64,000 bases of DNA from Paenibacillus sp. FSL R10-2782 (GTDB taxonomy: Bacteria > Bacillota > Bacilli > Paenibacillales > Paenibacillaceae). This document shows, piece by piece, positions 26,343 through 36,132 of the stretch. The notes under the pieces are model-generated. The model was not told where the DNA came from and did not search any database. It saw only the letters and a program-made list of their open reading frames with translations. How positions within the stretch are numbered: the stretch's first letter is position 1; every line of letters starts with the position of its first letter. The stretch is taken from contig NZ_CP151951.1 in the NCBI RefSeq assembly GCF_038592985.1, forward strand, positions 673,001 through 737,000, read 5' to 3'. A program made the position numbers and the translations under genes.

Positions 26343-27525
26343 ATGAGCCTAAATCCGTAATGGTTAACTTGACATCGAAAGTTACGGGTATTTGACTGAA
26401 TTTATAATCCCAATCATCCTTTACTTTTTTCCACACTTGAGGTTTTTCAATATATAAGTGTTCGCCAAAACCGGCAACATCGACTTTATATTGCGATTGC
26501 AGCTTGTGCATAAGAGTTTTAAGCCTTCTTGTTACTTCTTTTTCAAACTCTTTCTCAGCCTTTTTCATGTTTTGTGTCTTGGTCGGGTCCAATTTATCAT
26601 CCCAGTCTTCAATTAAACGCCCTTTGGATTCAATCTTGACATGAAAGGAGATGTTATTTCCCTCGGTCACCTTAGTCGTTATTTTGCTATTTACCGACTT
26701 GATCTCATAAGTTATAGGTTGATTCCGCTCATCATATGTTTTGATAGCTCCACCCTCAACATCATCTTTAATCCATGCAATACTCTCCACGTCTTGTTGC
26801 CCCAAATTGCCGAGCCAGTGGCCGGTGTCTCCCTTAATAATGCTGGCACCTGAAAATTCAAATTCTCCTTCGGCTTCAATAATGTTTTGCAGGATATAGC
26901 TTTTTTTGGAATGCATCAACCCATCCAATTCAGACAAATTGATCCCTCTCATTAACTTGCTGGTTCTGAAATGGTTACGAACCATATACAATATATGGAA
27001 GGAAGGGACCTCGTCCTTATATTTTGTGACCAATGTGTTAGCTGCTCGTCCCTTACTTAAGAAAACCAGGCAGCTCGGTCGAATATCATTATCACGAAGC
27101 ACAAAATCCATTAATTGCTGCATCGTCTGTTGTTTCGCCAGTTCGGTAGAAACCACGATGACCTTCAGGTGGTGACCAATAATCGGGCGATCCAAGCGGA
27201 TGGAGAATTGCCGGAAGATTTCAAGTACAGAATCCCCGGTGCCAGCTATATTGATATAGTTTGGCCCTTGTCCACCGGCTTGTTTTGCTGCGTTTCCAAA
27301 AGACTTTTTGGGGACGATTTGCACAGTGGCAGTAATTTTATTTTTCTTGAAGTAACGGCTGCCTTCCTTCTCCAGGTCCTGTTCCACTGTGCTGGGCTCA
27401 CCCTTATCCAGTGACAGTCCTGTATACATGCTTAGTTCTTCTATTTCTCTGCTGCTCCAGCAACCGACTTGACTTACCAGAAGAATGAAGGCAAGCAGCA
27501 AAGATAGGATATGTCGTCTATACAT
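26332..27525 (-). CDS. Spore germination protein, Ger(x)C family lipoprotein
   Basis: Germinant receptor C subunit of 397 residues. The N-terminus is a lipoprotein signal with the lipobox VSQVGC ending at Cys22, so the mature protein is anchored outside the inner spore membrane. The rest follows the GerAC plan (WSSREIEELSM, then GGQGPNYINIAGTGDSVLE, and RPIIGHHLKVIVVS). It overlaps the upstream gerAB-type gene by 8 bases and is the last gene of the gerAA-AB-AC operon, expected to be expressed in the forespore. The germinant is unknown. The mannanase fragment starts in its last codons. Confidence 0.9.
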   Translation of the reverse strand: MYRRHILSLLLAFILLVSQVGCWSSREIEELSMYTGLSLDKGEPSTVEQDLEKEGSRYFKKNKITATVQIVPKKSFGNAAKQAGGQGPNYINIAGTGDSVLEIFRQFSIRLDRPIIGHHLKVIVVSTELAKQQTMQQLMDFVLRDNDIRPSCLVFLSKGRAANTLVTKYKDEVPSFHILYMVRNHFRTSKLMRGINLSELDGLMHSKKSYILQNIIEAEGEFEFSGASIIKGDTGHWLGNLGQQDVESIAWIKDDVEGGAIKTYDERNQPITYEIKSVNSKITTKVTEGNNISFHVKIESKGRLIEDWDDKLDPTKTQNMKKAEKEFEKEVTRRLKTLMHKLQSQYKVDVAGFGEHLYIEKPQVWKKVKDDWDYKFSQIPVTFDVKLTITDLGSSAE

Positions 27526-28621
27526 TTTGCTTCATTCCCTTCTTCCTAATTATAAAAATGATGGAAAGAGTTACCGGGACGAGAAAAAATAAAATGATTC
27601 CCATGTATCCGATCGCATCGCCCAGACTAAACACCTCAGTCATACGTACAGGAACCATAGTGGAGATGAAAATAAGCGGGATTAAGACAAATATGGCATA
27701 GCGATATTGAAGGCCAAACACCTGTGAGACACCTAAGGATGCATTGAAGAAAAAACTGCAGAAATTACAAAACATTTGCATCATCCAAATCACTAGCAGC
27801 GGAAACTCAAGACGTTCAAAAAGAAACCCCGGGATTTCAAAGCTGCGCATTAAATTAATGGTGGGCCAGGTGCTTGTCACAGTGGAGTCCACCGATAACC
27901 CGCCGACTACCATAACTACTGTCAAAAAGTACAATATCCAAGGGATGCTGATTCCTGCTACCATGGTCTTGGCCGCTTTTTCAGGGTGCTGCAAGAAAGC
28001 GACCAATGTCATGATGACTTCACATCCAGTGAAAACAAGGACAGTCGACTTTAGTCCCTTAACTACTGGAAGAATACCGTTACTCAATACAGGACGAAGA
28101 TGGTCAATTTCAAAGACTTTTAGGCTAAGGACAAAACAGAGGAGCAGAAAGAAAAGACTGATCGGGAGTACAATCTGGTATAACCGCGCGATGGGATTAA
28201 TGCCTCCAAAAACCAGATAACTTCCCACCCAGATGAATGGAATTACAATCGCCCAGATGGGTGTCCCTTCAAGCAGAAAATACAACGTTACTTCAGCTAA
28301 AACGCGAATCTCAAAGCCAGCGATGATGATAAAGTATATGATTAATAACAGACTTAAAAATCCTCCCGGAATGATACCCACGATTCTTCTGGAGTATTGA
28401 TACACAGTGTTACCGGGAAATTGTTGGCTTAATTTCACCATAAGCAAGACCACGAATATGACAATACATCCGCCGATCAGGACAGAAAGCCATGCATCAG
28501 GAGTCTTTACCGTCTCACTTACACCTCTCGGGAGTGTCAAAATCCCTGCTCCCAATACGGTATTGGTCAGGAATACTGCCGCCTGTTTAGATGTGATCTT
28601 ATCATCAGAGCGTCTGAACAC
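27518..28621 (-). CDS. Spore germination protein, GerAB family
   Basis: Integral membrane protein of 367 residues with about ten hydrophobic segments, belonging to the amino-acid-permease-like GerAB group (SKQAAVFLTNTVLGAGILTLPRG at the start). This subunit is thought to bind the germinant in the GerA-type receptor complex. It lies between the A and C subunit genes, with a 24-base gap upstream and an 8-base overlap downstream. Start is at 28621 behind GGAGGAAGGAGGG. Confidence 0.9.
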   Translation of the reverse strand: MFRRSDDKITSKQAAVFLTNTVLGAGILTLPRGVSETVKTPDAWLSVLIGGCIVIFVVLLMVKLSQQFPGNTVYQYSRRIVGIIPGGFLSLLLIIYFIIIAGFEIRVLAEVTLYFLLEGTPIWAIVIPFIWVGSYLVFGGINPIARLYQIVLPISLFFLLLCFVLSLKVFEIDHLRPVLSNGILPVVKGLKSTVLVFTGCEVIMTLVAFLQHPEKAAKTMVAGISIPWILYFLTVVMVVGGLSVDSTVTSTWPTINLMRSFEIPGFLFERLEFPLLVIWMMQMFCNFCSFFFNASLGVSQVFGLQYRYAIFVLIPLIFISTMVPVRMTEVFSLGDAIGYMGIILFFLVPVTLSIIFIIRKKGMKQNV

Positions 28622-28645
28622 AATTTTCCCTCCTTCCTCCGGGTG

Positions 28646-30307
28646 CTATGATTTACGCTTGCTTTGCTGAGTTTTCATCATAACGGGTCTTCGTTTCATC
28701 AAAGTCAAAGGAGCTCGTATAAACACATCCTTCCAGTCGCTTAGACGCATAGGGGAGAAGGGAGTCACATATGGTACGCCAAAGCTCTTCAATTTCGTCA
28801 GATGGATACAAATGATCAGGAAGAACAAAACCGTACCGAACATGCCCAGAAGGGCTGCAAAGAGCATTCCGGCGAAACGTAAGAGGCGCAGGGTAATGCC
28901 AGCGCTGTATGACGGTATCGAAAACGATGAAATGGCAGTAACCGAAACAACAATCACAAGGAAAGGACTAACAATGCCCGCATTGACAGCAGCGTCGCCG
29001 ATGACCAAGCCTCCCACAATGCCCATGGCAGGACCAATAGGCTTGGGCAATCGTATGCCGGCTTCCCGCAGGATTTCGATAGAGATTTCCAGAATCATAA
29101 CTTCGATGACAGATGGAAAAGGGACGCCTTGACGGGTCTCGATGATGCTAACGATCAGCTTGGTTGGGATCAAACCGGGATGAAACGATATAAAAGAGAT
29201 ATATAAAGCAGGACCCATAAGCGCTATAAAAGCTCCGCAAAATCGCAACACGCGTAAAAGTGTCCCTGGAATCCAGCGCTCATAATAGTCCTCAGGAGAT
29301 TGGAGCAGCATACTGAAGGTCACCGGAACAATAAGTGCAAAGGGAGTACCATCCAGCAGAATCGCTACTCTTCCTTCCAACAAAGCACTCATGACACGGT
29401 CGGGGCGCTCAGTATTATGCGCTTGCTGGAACGGGCTTAAATAATTGTCTTCAATAAGTTGCTCCACATAACCGGATTCAGGTAAAAAATCCATGTCAAT
29501 TTTTGAAATTCTGTCCTTCACTTCCTGAAGAAGATCCGGATTTACAATATCCTTGATGTACGCGATAACCAGATCTTTTTTGATTCTGCTTCCAACTTGG
29601 AATTTCTTTATTTCCAGACCTTTGTTTAGGCCTTGACGTCTAAGCATCGAAGTGTTTTCACTTAATACTTCCGTAAAGCCGATTCTGGGACCCCGAAGTA
29701 ATGCTTCAGAGGTCGGCTCATTCACGGGTCGAACAGGGCCGTTAGGGGGCCCGACCAGCAGTGCTTCATTTATTCCTTCAATTAATAACACGGTATAGCC
29801 CAAAAGGATTAATTCGTACAGATTCTCCATATCTGTAACTTCACTAATTTGCGTAAGTGGCATCAAGCTTTCTTTTATAAAAGACTTACTTATACTTTCT
29901 GACTGTTCCTGTTGGCCCTCAAGCATCAATACCTGCAATACCTGCTTGTTTATAAGCCCCTCATCCTGCATACCTTCTATGAAGATTAACACCGACCGTG
30001 CATGAAATTTCTTCGCCATAAACTCACGAAAATGCACATCACTATTCTCGCCTATAGCCTCTTGGAGTGATTTCAAATCGGTATCATAATCCCCTGTAAT
30101 TTTGGAGCCTGTTGCATGCTGCTGATCAGCGTTGTCTTTATCATCCTTAGGACGGTCAGCAGGTTGTTTGGAATTCGCTCCCTTACTTCCTACAAGTGAA
30201 TAAATCGAGCGGTTTATATAATAAATTCCTAATGGAAAAATCAACGCGAGGGCTGCCTGAAATAACGTAGCCCAGCTTGGAATATAAGGTACTATTTTAG
30301 ACCACAT
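28646..30307 (-). CDS. Spore germination protein, GerAA family
   Basis: A subunit of a GerA-type germinant receptor, about 553 residues. It has an N-terminal membrane-anchoring segment (about 12-35), a charged linker, the conserved cytoplasmic GerA domain ([21 protein letters not shown] near residue 210, [24 protein letters not shown]) and four or five C-terminal helices. ATG 30307 follows TTTGGGGG; the TTG at 30331 is in frame. It starts the operon that also encodes the B and C subunits. A sigma-G-like promoter lies 58 bases upstream. A decayed paralogue is found at 41028. Confidence 0.9.
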   Translation of the reverse strand: MWSKIVPYIPSWATLFQAALALIFPLGIYYINRSIYSLVGSKGANSKQPADRPKDDKDNADQQHATGSKITGDYDTDLKSLQEAIGENSDVHFREFMAKKFHARSVLIFIEGMQDEGLINKQVLQVLMLEGQQEQSESISKSFIKESLMPLTQISEVTDMENLYELILLGYTVLLIEGINEALLVGPPNGPVRPVNEPTSEALLRGPRIGFTEVLSENTSMLRRQGLNKGLEIKKFQVGSRIKKDLVIAYIKDIVNPDLLQEVKDRISKIDMDFLPESGYVEQLIEDNYLSPFQQAHNTERPDRVMSALLEGRVAILLDGTPFALIVPVTFSMLLQSPEDYYERWIPGTLLRVLRFCGAFIALMGPALYISFISFHPGLIPTKLIVSIIETRQGVPFPSVIEVMILEISIEILREAGIRLPKPIGPAMGIVGGLVIGDAAVNAGIVSPFLVIVVSVTAISSFSIPSYSAGITLRLLRFAGMLFAALLGMFGTVLFFLIICIHLTKLKSFGVPYVTPFSPMRLSDWKDVFIRAPLTLMKRRPVMMKTQQSKRKS

Positions 30308-30481
30308 GATGATGACCCCCAAACGATTCAATTCATGTCCCCGTAGAATAGCAGGTTGTTCATAAAGTATTCCTTGTAAAGGATTTATTTACTCATTAAA
30401 CGGTCTGATGACTTGCTATCTCTTCATATTTTTGTGGAAATCTGAAAACTTTGGATGGGGAAATGGTAGAAGAAAGCAAAA
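30308..30481. other. Region upstream of the gerA operon
   Basis: No gene. It contains the putative sigma-G promoter at 30365-30395 and, beyond it, the terminator of the neighbouring tetR-gls24 operon. Confidence 0.5.
30365..30395 (-). promoter_or_regulatory. Putative sigma-G promoter of the gerA operon
   Basis: On the minus strand TGAGTA (30395-30390) and AATACTT (30371-30365) are 18 bases apart, close to the sigma-G pattern TGAATA-N17/18-CATACTA. GerA-type operons are forespore genes controlled by sigma-G in Bacillus, so the match is biologically sensible. Confidence 0.5.
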
Positions 30482-30535
30482 AAACCGCTTCTGGAGCATG
30501 TTGAATGGTAGTTCCATTCTTCCAGAGGACGGTTT
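30475..30535 (-). terminator. Rho-independent terminator of tetR-gls24 operon
   Basis: AAACCG...CGGTTT, TCTGGA...TCCAGA and GAATGG...CCATTC build a long interrupted stem (30482-30535). On the minus strand it is followed by seven T residues. Confidence 0.8.
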
Positions 30536-30615
30536 CTTTGTCGATTAATCTATAAAATATATAATGTGGAGTGCTATAGAAGTTAAGCTGTTCTGTAGAA
30601 AGGATTGCTGTGCGA

Positions 30616-30966
30616 TTAATTAACGGATAGGGATATCCCTTGTACTTTGACGTTTATCATGCCAATGGATAGGCCCGTATATTTCTCAATGGCTTCCCGA
30701 ACATTCTTCTGTAATTCTCTGCCTACATCGTACATTCTTGTTCCGTAATGAACGACAATGCTTAATTCGACATCCAGTCTTGATTCTGTCAGATGAAGTT
30801 CAATGCCATTTTGCAGGCTTTTCCCACTTAACTTGTTAGTGATTCCTTCGACGACTCCTGTTGACATTGATGCAATTCCCATTGTTGCCGTTGCTGTCTT
30901 ACCAATGATTTTAGAAATAGCATCTTTGGAAATTGCAATACTCCCCAGTACGTTTTGAATTAACAT
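30616..30966 (-). CDS. Asp23/Gls24 family envelope stress protein
   Basis: Protein of 116 residues fitting the Asp23/Gls24 family: GSIAISKDAISKIIGKTA at the start and a conserved end (LQKNVREAIEKYTGLSIGMINVKVQGI). Such proteins sit at the cytoplasmic face of the membrane and respond to envelope or alkaline stress. ATG 30966 is preceded by GAGGAGGAA; the longer frame to 31113 is out of family. The gene overlaps the end of the TetR gene by 7 bases, so the two form an operon and the TetR protein probably controls it. Confidence 0.85.
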   Translation of the reverse strand: MLIQNVLGSIAISKDAISKIIGKTATATMGIASMSTGVVEGITNKLSGKSLQNGIELHLTESRLDVELSIVVHYGTRMYDVGRELQKNVREAIEKYTGLSIGMINVKVQGISLSVN

Positions 30967-31550
30967 GTAGATTCCTCCTCGCGTGCAGTTGCTTTGAATC
31001 CATGGTAAAAAGTATTTACAACCAGTGCCGCTGCAGAATTTTTCGCAATATTGCCGTTCCTTACTTGCTGCCATGTTAGAAATAGCAGCGAGTAGAGGAC
31101 ATTCATGATCCAATCTTTATCGATATGCGGGTGAAAATAACCTTTTTGTTGCAATATTTCAATCACATGCAAGATGGGTTCCCTTAGCTTCTGATCCGCT
31201 TCATCAATTTCCTTGTTGAAGTTGACGGATGCATCATGAGCAAGAAAATAAATTTTGTCTCCTAACGGAATAAGTGCCTCAATCAACTCTGGAATGTAAT
31301 TTTCATAGTTTTCCTCGTTCAAGGAAATCCTTTTCATGGTTTCACTTACGACTTCGATGGCCCGAAATCCAAGATAAATCATCAGTTGCTCTCTGTTTTC
31401 AACATATCGATGCAATGTGGCAATACCAATTTCTGCATAATCAGCAATCTCGTTCATGGAAGCGTTTGGCTTTTCAATAAGTAGCATGGTAGCTACATCC
31501 AAAAGGCTGTTAAGCCTCACTTGCTTGATCGTTGTCATGTCTCTCTTCAT
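30960..31550 (-). CDS. TetR/AcrR family transcriptional regulator
   Basis: TetR-type regulator of 196 residues with the helix-turn-helix in residues 15-60 (PNASMNEIADYAEIGIATLHRYVENREQL) and a helical effector domain. AAGGGG supports ATG 31550; ATG 31538 is a second option. It is followed with overlap by a Gls24-type gene. The upstream region has ATTTGATT-N8-AATCAAAT, a likely self-operator. The ligand is unknown; membrane stress is plausible from its partner gene. Confidence 0.85.
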   Translation of the reverse strand: MKRDMTTIKQVRLNSLLDVATMLLIEKPNASMNEIADYAEIGIATLHRYVENREQLMIYLGFRAIEVVSETMKRISLNEENYENYIPELIEALIPLGDKIYFLAHDASVNFNKEIDEADQKLREPILHVIEILQQKGYFHPHIDKDWIMNVLYSLLFLTWQQVRNGNIAKNSAAALVVNTFYHGFKATAREEESTC

Positions 31551-31605
31551 TGGAACCCCTTATTTATTTGATATCATTTATTATTAATTGATAGTTTTTT
31601 ATATC

Positions 31606-31629
31606 ATTTGATTAAATTCTAAATCAAAT
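31606..31629. promoter_or_regulatory. Putative TetR operator
   Basis: ATTTGATT-N8-AATCAAAT is a perfect inverted repeat 56 bases upstream of the TetR start. A related TTTGATATCA lies at 31568. The surrounding sequence is very AT-rich, so some repeats may be chance. Confidence 0.4.
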
Positions 31630-31756
31630 ATTGAGAAGAGTCAAATAGGAGCATCCACTTTTCAAAAATCGTCATAATAACTCAATTTCAGTTTCTTACC
31701 TTAATCCCTTGAATTCGAATAGGGAAATCCCTAAACATTTAAGGTTTTAATTATAT

Positions 31757-31798
31757 TGTGATTGTAATCACATGTAACGCAACTCACGACATTAGAAT
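31757..31798 (+). promoter_or_regulatory. Fnr-type box and nirB promoter
   Basis: TGTGATTGTAATCACA (31757-31772) fits the Fnr/Crp pattern TGTGA-N6-TCACA exactly. A TAGAAT -10 box lies at 31793-31798. The box centre would be about 41 bases before the expected start of transcription, the classical position for activation by Fnr. This predicts anaerobic induction of nirBD. Confidence 0.72.
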
Positions 31799-31862
31799 AG
31801 AAGCATAAGCAGTATTCATAAGAACGCAGGCAATGTCGTCGAATGAATGGAGGAATCGGCAT

Positions 31863-34292
31863 ATGGCAAACAGTAAACAGAAGCTTGTTGTTATAGGGAA
31901 CGGGATGGCTGGTATCAATACGGTCGAACAAATTCTAAAATTAACGGATAAATATGAAATTACGGTCCTTGGAAATGAGCCTCATCCGAACTATAACAGG
32001 ATTATGCTCTCTTATGTTTTGGAGGGAAGTAAAACCATTGAGGACATCATTCTGAACGATTTGCAATGGTACGAGGACCAAGGTATTACTTTATATACTG
32101 GGAAAACGGTGCGAAGCATCGACGGAGAAAGAAAGAGGATTTACACTGAGGACGGACTTGAAATAGATTACGATGTAGCTTTGGTGGCTACTGGCTCTCA
32201 ATCGTTTATCTTGCCTATTCCGGGAAAAGAATTACCAGGCGTCATCGGTTTTAGAGATATCGCCGATTGCTCGGCCATGCTTGAGGCGGCGAAAACCTAT
32301 AAAACGGCAGCAGTCATTGGTGGAGGGCTGTTGGGACTGGAAGCGGCTAAAGGCTTGGTCAATCTCGGTATGGACGTAACGGTCGTTCATTTGATGGAGG
32401 ATTTGATGGAGCGTCAGCTGGACCGGGAAGCCTCTGCGATGCTGAGGGCAGAACTAGAACGCCAGGGAATCAAATTTGCTATGCAAATGCAAACTGCAGA
32501 GGTGTATGGTCAAGATCGGGTACAGGGGCTGCGGTTTTCGGACGGAAGCGAACTGGCAGCAGATTTGGTCGTTATGGCCGTAGGGATCAAGCCTAATATT
32601 CAGGTTGCTGTGCAAAGTGGCATGGAAACGAACCGTGGAATTGTGGTCAATGATTTGATGAGGACCTCCATGCCAGATGTATATGCTGTAGGGGAGTGTG
32701 TTGAACACCGCGGGATCTGTTACGGCCTGGTTGCGCCGCTTTTTGAACAGGGAAGTGTGCTCGCAAAGCATTTGGCAGGTGTGGATACAGAAGGCTATAC
32801 GGGATCAGTGGTTTCCACCAAGCTCAAAATTTCAGGAGTGGATGTTTTCTCGGCTGGCGAATTCATAACCAGTTCTGAACATACGGTGATTGTAGCAAAG
32901 GATGAATGGAAGCATACTTACAAAAAAGTGCTGCTTCGGGAAAACAGGATTGTTGGAGCCGTACTGTTCGGAGATGTTAGCGAATCTGCTAGTCTTCAGA
33001 AGTATGTGCGGCAGCAAACGTTGATGACAGATGAGATATATGGACAGCTCATGGGTACCGGATGCAGTAAAGACGGGGCTAAAACCTTATCCGCTGAAAC
33101 GATGGCTGATGATGAAATTGTCTGCGGCTGCAACGGTGTGACCAAAAAGGCAATTGTTGATGCGATCCATGAAAATGGATTGACCACAGTCGACGAAATT
33201 AAGGCATGTACCGGGGCAACGCGGTCCTGCGGAGGGTGCAAGCCGGTCGTTGAACAAATTCTCCAGTATGTTCTTGGAGACAGCTTCAAGACGGCTGCCA
33301 AGCAAGGAATATGTGGCTGCACAACATGGAGCCGGGATGAAATTGTTGGAGCTATCAAAACCAAGGGGCTTACAACGACACGTGAAGTTATGAATGTACT
33401 AGGTTGGCATAATGATGAAGGATGCTCCAAATGTCGCCCGGCACTGAATTATTATTTGGGGATGATGAACCCGGATACCTATGAAAATGAGGAAGATTCA
33501 CGTTTTGTGAACGAGCGGCTGCACGCGAACATTCAAAAGGATGGAACGTTTACAGTTGTTCCAAGAATGTACGGTGGTGTAACAACTCCAGAGGATTTGA
33601 AGAAAATAGCTGATGTTTCTCTTAAATACAACGTTAAAGTCGTTAAAGTAACAGGAGGACAACGGCTTGACTTGATTGGTGTCCGTAAAGAGGATTTGCC
33701 TAAAGTATGGGAAGAACTCGATATGCCGTCAGGATATGCCTATGCCAAATCTCTTCGTACAGTTAAAACCTGTGTTGGATCACAATTTTGCCGTTTTGGC
33801 ACACAGGACTCGATGGGAATGGGAGAGTTGCTGGAACGGAAATTTGAAAGATTGGATTTTCCGGCAAAATTTAAATTAGCGGTCAATGGATGTCCGCGCA
33901 ATTGTGCCGAATCATGTACGAAGGATATCGGGATTGTAGGCAATGATGGAGGCTGGGAGATTTTTATCGGTGGAAACGGTGGTATAAAAGCACGGTTGGC
34001 TGATTCGCTGTGTAAAGTGAAAACTGACGATGAACTGATTGAGATTGTGGGAAGCGTGATGCAACTGTACCGGGAAACAGGCCAATATCTGGAGCGTACT
34101 TCGGAATGGGTGGAACGGACCGGCCTTGAAGAGATTCGGAAGGCTGTCGTTCACGATGTAGATCATCGCAAGGCTTTAATAGAACGGATCGAATTTGCAC
34201 TGCAACAGGTTGAAGACCCATGGAAAAAGATCATCAACGATGCCGATTCGCGCAAAAATTTATTTGAAGTCGTTACACCGTCTGTTGTGTGA
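31863..34292 (+). CDS. nirB: Assimilatory-type NADH nitrite reductase, large subunit
   Basis: Large subunit of about 809 residues that reduces nitrite to ammonium with NAD(P)H. In order: FAD/NAD-binding domain (residues 1-300, start KLVVIGNGMAGI), two BFD-type [2Fe-2S] regions (VCGCNG...SCGGCKP near 417-460 and GICGCTT...CSKCRP near 482-525), the ferredoxin-like sulfite/nitrite reductase half domain (near 550), and the siroheme-[4Fe-4S] ligands (CVGSQFC near 636 and GCPRNCAESC near 674). ATG 31863 follows GGAGGAA; the ATG 31833 upstream is less suitable. nirD follows and an Fnr box lies upstream. Confidence 0.95.
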   Translation: MANSKQKLVVIGNGMAGINTVEQILKLTDKYEITVLGNEPHPNYNRIMLSYVLEGSKTIEDIILNDLQWYEDQGITLYTGKTVRSIDGERKRIYTEDGLEIDYDVALVATGSQSFILPIPGKELPGVIGFRDIADCSAMLEAAKTYKTAAVIGGGLLGLEAAKGLVNLGMDVTVVHLMEDLMERQLDREASAMLRAELERQGIKFAMQMQTAEVYGQDRVQGLRFSDGSELAADLVVMAVGIKPNIQVAVQSGMETNRGIVVNDLMRTSMPDVYAVGECVEHRGICYGLVAPLFEQGSVLAKHLAGVDTEGYTGSVVSTKLKISGVDVFSAGEFITSSEHTVIVAKDEWKHTYKKVLLRENRIVGAVLFGDVSESASLQKYVRQQTLMTDEIYGQLMGTGCSKDGAKTLSAETMADDEIVCGCNGVTKKAIVDAIHENGLTTVDEIKACTGATRSCGGCKPVVEQILQYVLGDSFKTAAKQGICGCTTWSRDEIVGAIKTKGLTTTREVMNVLGWHNDEGCSKCRPALNYYLGMMNPDTYENEEDSRFVNERLHANIQKDGTFTVVPRMYGGVTTPEDLKKIADVSLKYNVKVVKVTGGQRLDLIGVRKEDLPKVWEELDMPSGYAYAKSLRTVKTCVGSQFCRFGTQDSMGMGELLERKFERLDFPAKFKLAVNGCPRNCAESCTKDIGIVGNDGGWEIFIGGNGGIKARLADSLCKVKTDDELIEIVGSVMQLYRETGQYLERTSEWVERTGLEEIRKAVVHDVDHRKALIERIEFALQQVEDPWKKIINDADSRKNLFEVVTPSVV

Positions 34293-34334
34293 ATGTATTT
34301 AAAATCTTGCCTGGAGAAGGGAGCAATCAAGCGA

Positions 34335-34655
34335 ATGATCAAGCATGCTGAGTGGCTTATCGTCGGTCATAGTAAGGATTTCCCCAATAGAATTGGGCGG
34401 ACGATCCGGTTGGATGATAACGAAATCGCGGTTTTTCGCACTTCGGAGAACAAGCTTTACGCTGTTGAAAATTCCAGCCCGCATCCTAAAGGGGGGCCGC
34501 TTACCGAAGCGATGGTATCCGGTCATTACATTTATGACCCGCTATGTGATTGGAAGATTGATTTGGAGACGGGTATCGTTCAAGAGCCTGATACCGGACA
34601 AATTAAAACATTCACCATTCGGGAAGATGGAGAAGAAGTGAAAATATCTCTCTAA
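34335..34655 (+). CDS. nirD: Nitrite reductase small subunit
   Basis: Small subunit of 106 residues with a Rieske-like fold. The normal Cys-His ligand pairs are not conserved: the first loop reads SSPHPKG and the second PLCDWKI, so it probably carries no iron-sulfur cluster, as is usual for NirD. AAGGGAG precedes ATG 34335; the frame to 34293 has no ribosome site. It sits 42 bases after nirB and ends just before a strong hairpin. It forms the NirBD complex. Confidence 0.92.
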   Translation: MIKHAEWLIVGHSKDFPNRIGRTIRLDDNEIAVFRTSENKLYAVENSSPHPKGGPLTEAMVSGHYIYDPLCDWKIDLETGIVQEPDTGQIKTFTIREDGEEVKISL

Positions 34656-34660
34656 TATAA

Positions 34661-34705
34661 ATGACAAGAGCCCCGCAGGACCAAATCTTGCGGGGCTCTT
34701 GTCAT
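34661..34705. terminator. Strong bidirectional hairpin after nirD
   Basis: ATGACAAGAGCCCCGCA pairs over 17 perfect bases with TGCGGGGCTCTTGTCAT around an 11-base loop. It lies between the convergent nirD and collagen-like genes. Confidence 0.8.
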
Positions 34706-34711
34706 CTTGGA

Positions 34712-35989
34712 TCAGGTAATAGTAATACCTGCGCTCGCATAACCCACGACGGTGTTTACGAGGGAGAGTCCCGTAGCTGTTGCAGAGAAGACAAGGAGCA
34801 GGCGAGTCTGCGCAGTTACTGGTATAGCCAATCCGGTAGTGATGCCATTGGAAATGGTACCCAAGGCAATGATGCCAGTCAGTGGTGGAGCTAATGTAAC
34901 GGTAGCCCCAGGGACAGCTGTAAAGGTGTTATCAGGTGTAGTCGAACTAAACAACTGGGCAGTAATCGTCGCGGTTGATTCAACGAGAGCTAGCGCAGCT
35001 GTTGTGCTGAAATATCCAGCAATGGATGTAATTACGCCATCCCGTGGTACAGAAAAAGCAAAGTTAATTAGTGGCCCTACAAGTGTACCTGTCAGGTCAA
35101 TGACTCCACCTAAAAGGCTAATACCTGTTGCCGAGCTTCCGAAGCCAATCAAACTCGTTGTTCCTACCAACCCGCCAGCAATGGTCGTCAGAATAGCAGG
35201 TCCTCCCGAAGCAAATGGAATGATTGCCCCCGAACCGGTGGCACCAGCCGCGCCCGTAGCGCCCGTAGCTCCGGTAGCACCCCCGGCGGGTCCTGCCGCG
35301 CCCGTGGCCCCGGTGGCCCCGGTAGCGCCAGCAGCCCCGGTGGGTCCAACAGGCCCAGCGGCTCCGATAGGCCCGGCAGCACCAACAGGCCCGGCAGCAC
35401 CAACAGGTCCAACAGGCCCCACAGCTCCTTGTGGTCCGGCAGCACCCACCGGCCCTGGTCCACCGACAGGTCCTGGAGCACCGCCCGGACCAGCAGGTCC
35501 AGCAGGCCCAGCGGGCCCTTGTGGACCGGGGGTTCCTGCCGTGCCACCCAACGCAATACTGATAGCCGTTTCGGCGCTTCTGATTGCACTGATCAAACTG
35601 TCTTTAAGAGCAGGATCAAGGGGTTCCTGCAAAATAATAGACAATAAGACCTCCAACAGTTGTTGCAGTGTCGTTCCAACACCGATCGGGGAGAAAGGAG
35701 TGGCTTCCGACGCTACGATAGCCAGTTCCAACGCCGCTAATAAATCTGTCTTGACTGAGCCTCTAAGTCTCAATTTATTTGAGAAAGTTAATAACCGATG
35801 TAAAATCTGTTGCAATGAAGTTATATTAGCCGCAGACGGATGTGCGAAAACGAGCGGGATGATGGCGACTAATTCCTTAATCAGTTTGAGAAGTTCTTCC
35901 GTTTCTCTGCTAATTTTAGGTGGTTTGCAGTCCTCGTCTTTTTTTGAAGCCCCACTGAACCTGAACGGTTTTCTGTGTTTCATGTTCAA
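34712..35989 (-). CDS. Collagen-like exosporium protein, BclB-like
   Basis: Protein of 425 residues in three parts. Residues 1-148 are helical and begin with a basic, Pro-rich leader without a signal peptide. Residues 149-255 are uninterrupted Gly-X-Y triplets, rich in GPA, GPV and GAT. The last 165 residues start with [16 protein letters not shown] and match the C-terminal domain of BclB-type exosporium glycoproteins. Threonines in the GAT repeats are likely glycosylation sites. GGAGG is six bases from TTG 35989 and twelve from ATG 35983; either may be used. It is probably a spore-surface filament protein. Confidence 0.85.
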   Translation of the reverse strand: MNMKHRKPFRFSGASKKDEDCKPPKISRETEELLKLIKELVAIIPLVFAHPSAANITSLQQILHRLLTFSNKLRLRGSVKTDLLAALELAIVASEATPFSPIGVGTTLQQLLEVLLSIILQEPLDPALKDSLISAIRSAETAISIALGGTAGTPGPQGPAGPAGPAGPGGAPGPVGGPGPVGAAGPQGAVGPVGPVGAAGPVGAAGPIGAAGPVGPTGAAGATGATGATGAAGPAGGATGATGATGAAGATGSGAIIPFASGGPAILTTIAGGLVGTTSLIGFGSSATGISLLGGVIDLTGTLVGPLINFAFSVPRDGVITSIAGYFSTTAALALVESTATITAQLFSSTTPDNTFTAVPGATVTLAPPLTGIIALGTISNGITTGLAIPVTAQTRLLLVFSATATGLSLVNTVVGYASAGITIT

Positions 35990-36132
35990 ATATCTCCTCC
36001 TTCACATTTCTCCCTACTGTAGAGGTGACAGGTGGATCATCGCCCCGCTTCGCAGATATAACAGTATATTTTCTGAAGCGAAAAGGGTGAATCACCATAC
36101 AACAATTATTATTGGAGGCTTGTACATAAGCT

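Noticed and set aside
35245..35545. GC-rich repeat block that could be taken for a satellite or CRISPR-like array
   Set aside because: The periodicity is nine bases, from Gly-X-Y codons; there are no spacers.
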